7,790 nucleotides of DNA. Origin: Azophilus sp964348115 (GTDB lineage: Bacteria; Pseudomonadota; Gammaproteobacteria; Pseudomonadales; Azotimanducaceae). Each line of letters opens with the position of its first letter. The first letter of the stretch is position 1. The stretch lies in contig CAYGBY010000185.1 of assembly GCA_964348115.1 (NCBI GenBank), positions 1 through 7,790 on the forward strand, given 5' to 3'. The notes beneath the pieces are model-generated. The model saw only the letters and a list, made by a program, of their open reading frames with translations, was not told where the DNA came from and ran no database searches. Both the position numbers and the translations under genes were made by a program. Shown here one piece after another: positions 5,974 to 7,790 of the stretch.

Positions 5974-7113
5974 CTACCCCGCCACGGCCCCGGTTGCCCG
6001 CAGCCGCTCCACCTCCGCGGGCGCAAACCCGAAGCCGGCCAGAACCTCATCCGTGTGCGCGCCCGGCGCCGCGGCGCCGGGGGGCGTTTGCGGGGCGGTG
6101 CGGCTGAAGCGGGGCGCCGGCGCGGCCTGGTGCAGCCCGTCCACTTCCACGAAGGTGTCGCGGGCGCGGTTGTGGGGGTGTTCGATTGCATCCTGGAAGT
6201 TCAGCACCGGCGCATAGCATATGTCCGTGCCGAGCATGATTTCGTCCCATTCGTCTCGAGTCCTGGTCTTGAAGATGTCCGCTAAGCGCTCCTTCATGGC
6301 TGGCCATTGGGTTCTGTCCATTTGCCCGGCAAGGTCCTTCTGCTCCCCTAGGCCGGACTTCTCCAGCAGCAGGGCGTAGAACTGCGGCTCGAGGGAGCCG
6401 ACGGAAATGTGCTGGCCGTCCTTGGTCTCGAAGGCGCCGTAGAAGAACCCGCCGCCATCCAAAAGGTTGCTGCCGCGCTGCGGCGTCCAGTGGCCGCTGT
6501 TCATCATGCCGAAGATGCCGTTCATCAGCAGCGCGGAGCCATCCGTCATGGCGGCGTCCACTACTTGGCCTTGGCCGGAAAGGCCGCGCTCAAAGAGCGC
6601 CGCCAGAATGCCGAAGGCCAGCAACATGCCGCCGCCGCCGAAATCCCCCACTAGGTTCAGTGGCGGCACCGGCCCGCCGTCGGTTTCGCCGATGGAGTGC
6701 AGCACCGCGGTCAGGGAGATGTAGTTGATGTCGTGTCCGGCGGCTTTGGCCAGGGGGCCAGTCTGCCCCCAACCGGTCATGCGGCCGTAGATGAGCCTGG
6801 GGTTGCGCGCCAGACAGGCATCCGGACCCAAGCCCAAGCGCTCCATCACGCCGGGCCGAAACCCCTCTATCAGCACATCCGCCTGCTCCAGCAGCTTCAG
6901 CACGGTCTCCACGCCTTCGCTGTTCTTCAGATCCACGGCGATGCTCTTGCGCCCCCGGGCCAGAATGTCCGCCCGGCCTTCCCCTTGGCCCACGGCGGAC
7001 GCCCGGTCGATGCGAATGACCTCGGCCCCCATGTCCGCCAGCATCATGCCGCAGAACGGTCCAGGGCCAATGCCCTGCAACTCGACCACCTTCAGTCCTT
7101 TCAAAGGTCCCAT
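5974..7113 (-). CDS. Alpha-methylacyl-CoA racemase (CaiB/BaiF CoA-transferase family III)
   Basis: This 379-residue enzyme interconverts the 2R and 2S epimers of 2-methylacyl-CoAs by deprotonating and reprotonating the alpha carbon. That allows branched fatty acids or sterol side chains to enter beta-oxidation, which accepts only the 2S form. The fold is that of family III CoA-transferases, with N-terminal LKGLKVVELQGIGPGPFCGM and DLKNSEG (61-67). It has the racemase-specific catalytic set known from the Mycobacterium tuberculosis enzyme MCR (His126, Asp156, Glu241). Here these are His127 and Asp128 in AGHDINY, Asp157 in NLVGDFGGGG, and Glu242 in GSLEPQFYALLL. A true CoA-transferase would carry a catalytic aspartate near 170 in a different context. 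The start is supported by AGGAG (7124-7120 on this strand) six bases before the ATG. It is the first gene of a probable two-gene unit with the downstream dehydrogenase, and its promoter should lie in 7114-7230. Confidence 0.94.
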   Translation of the reverse strand: MGPLKGLKVVELQGIGPGPFCGMMLADMGAEVIRIDRASAVGQGEGRADILARGRKSIAVDLKNSEGVETVLKLLEQADVLIEGFRPGVMERLGLGPDACLARNPRLIYGRMTGWGQTGPLAKAAGHDINYISLTAVLHSIGETDGGPVPPLNLVGDFGGGGMLLAFGILAALFERGLSGQGQVVDAAMTDGSALLMNGIFGMMNSGHWTPQRGSNLLDGGGFFYGAFETKDGQHISVGSLEPQFYALLLEKSGLGEQKDLAGQMDRTQWPAMKERLADIFKTRTRDEWDEIMLGTDICYAPVLNFQDAIEHPHNRARDTFVEVDGLHQAAPAPRFSRTAPQTPPGAAAPGAHTDEVLAGFGFAPAEVERLRATGAVAG

Positions 7114-7231
7114 GCAGTTCTCCTAGTGGTTGGCTTCCCGCGCATGTTGTCCGTTTTCCTAAGCAAAAATCAACGCCATGTACCGGCTTGTCTGTTAGAA
7201 AGATTTCTTGTGCATCCTTGGAAGGGTCCAC

Positions 7232-7322
7232 CCGCCGCCGGCCTTTGGGCCGGCGGCGGTGGCGGTGGCGGATCGTTGCCGGCTTGGCCGACAGGGGCCG
7301 TTACTGAGTTGGATCGCCACCG
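7232..7322 (+). ncRNA. Structured leader of the IS110 element, candidate bridge RNA region
   Basis: Two stem-loops follow each other in the non-coding stretch before the transposase gene. The first has a perfect 12-bp stem, CCGCCGCCGGCC (7232-7243) with GGCCGGCGGCGG (7248-7259), around the loop TTTG. The second pairs CGGTGGCG then GATC (7263-7274) with GATCGCCACCG (7312-7322), one base bulged, around a 37-base loop. No T run follows the first hairpin, so it is not a normal terminator. IS110-group elements such as IS621 are known to encode their bridge RNA between the left end and the recombinase gene, and this stretch occupies that position. The identification rests on position and folding only. 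The RNA's real ends and guide loops are not established, and the first hairpin may simply block read-through translation. Confidence 0.35.
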
Positions 7323-7391
7323 TCTTTTCGCACGTCCTGAATGGATACGGGAGCGTCAAGGCTCGCATGACAAGCACAGGAGGGGAAAAGC

Positions 7392-7790
7392 ATGAACGAT
7401 CATACGCCAACGACGGTCGGCGTCGACATCGCGAAGGCGCATCCGGACGCCCATAGGCATCCGACCGGGGAGTCGGCGAGGTTCGCCAACGACGCGGCCG
7501 GAATCGCGGCCCTGGCCAAGTGGATCGGCCCGTCGACGGATCGTGTCGTCCACGAGTCCACGGGGCCATGGCGCCGGGCGCTGGAGGAGTCCCCGGCGCC
7601 TGCGTTGCCGCTGGCCCGGGTCAATGCGAAGCGCGCCCGGGACTTCGCGCGGGCCATGGGACAGGCGGCCAGGACCGACGCGGTGGACGCCCGGGTGCTG
7701 GCGGCGATGGGCGCGGCGCTGGAGCCGAGGCGTGTGCGGCTGCCGTCGAGGACGCGTCGGAGCCTCGCCGAACTGCGGACGGCCCGCGAC
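7392..7790 (+). CDS. IS110-family DEDD transposase, N-terminal part (runs off window)
   Basis: ATG 7392 opens a frame of 133 codons that continues past the window edge. The frame contains the RuvC-like DEDD domain of IS110 recombinases. Asp12 is in VGVDIAK, Glu55 in HESTG (usually YEATG), and Asp96 and Asp99 in ARTDAVDARVLA. VNAKRARDFARAMG (77-90), just before this, is the usual conserved VNP..V..FA...G block. A strong AGGAGGGG at 7378-7385 lies six bases before the ATG. The C-terminal half with the Tnp domain and catalytic serine is outside the window, so the copy cannot be called intact or broken. Such enzymes cut and rejoin DNA through a recombinase mechanism guided by an element-encoded RNA. 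Arginine, alanine and GC-ending codons are denser than in the neighbouring genes. Confidence 0.92.
   Translation, partial: MNDHTPTTVGVDIAKAHPDAHRHPTGESARFANDAAGIAALAKWIGPSTDRVVHESTGPWRRALEESPAPALPLARVNAKRARDFARAMGQAARTDAVDARVLAAMGAALEPRRVRLPSRTRRSLAELRTARD

Larger units (their letters stand above)
7220..7790 (+). mobile_element. IS110-family insertion sequence, left part (runs off window)
   Basis: The element is defined by its transposase start at 7392 and the structured leader before it. IS110 elements usually lack clear terminal inverted repeats and target duplications, so the left edge cannot be read directly. The value 7220 is an estimate from where the sequence turns markedly more GC-rich and hairpin-forming after the AT-richer stretch upstream of the racemase gene. 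It lies divergently just upstream of the racemase/dehydrogenase unit and could affect that unit's promoter. Confidence 0.6.

Noticed and set aside
7232..7259. Rho-independent terminator
   Set aside because: The stem is very strong, but neither strand has a T run after it, and no gene ends nearby.
6697..7395. Open frame of 232 codons crossing the racemase start and the IS110 leader
   Set aside because: It is antisense to a confidently identified gene for most of its length. In the rest it runs through the GC hairpin as a glycine run, and no family is recognisable.

Overview
The window comes from a GC-rich bacterial chromosome, most likely a proteobacterium and perhaps a gammaproteobacterium. 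I base that on gene content, codon use and the IS families present; I have no direct taxonomic marker. It is an ordinary metabolic region whose intergenic gaps are filled with insertion-sequence debris and short repeats.

Layout: (1) 1-279, minus strand, is the N-terminal part of a DUF1640-type coiled-coil protein with tandem 11-residue repeats. It is read from a strong promoter lying almost on top of its ATG. (2) 280-847 has no convincing gene and carries a 33-bp direct-repeat pair at 603-704. (3) 848-2500, plus strand, is a complete formate-tetrahydrofolate ligase (fhs). (4) 2501-3261 is a repeat-rich gap. It holds an internally deleted IS630-family transposase remnant, a 252-bp IS5-like miniature element with CTAG target duplications placed exactly at the remnant's stop codon, and a second direct-repeat pair. 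(5) 3262-4194, plus strand, is an exported metallo-beta-lactamase-fold hydrolase. (6) 4195-4560 contains two more degraded relatives of the miniature element in opposite orientations, plus a second copy of the 23-bp IS630 3'-end sequence. (7) 7113 down to 4561, minus strand, is a two-gene unit: an alpha-methylacyl-CoA racemase followed after 120 bases by an ACAD10/11-like acyl-CoA dehydrogenase. (8) 7114-7391 is a highly structured non-coding stretch. (9) 7392-7790, plus strand, is the start of an IS110-family DEDD transposase that runs off the window.

How the genes relate: the racemase and dehydrogenase fit one pathway, degradation of branched-chain or otherwise modified acyl-CoAs, in which racemisation to the 2S-methyl epimer precedes alpha,beta-dehydrogenation. 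Fhs stands alone and feeds formate into folate-bound one-carbon units. The hydrolase has no clear link to its neighbours. The most interesting candidate for something beyond routine annotation is the structured leader of the IS110 element, which sits where IS110-group elements encode their bridge RNA. The layered IS630/IS5-like/repeat deposits are the next most informative feature.
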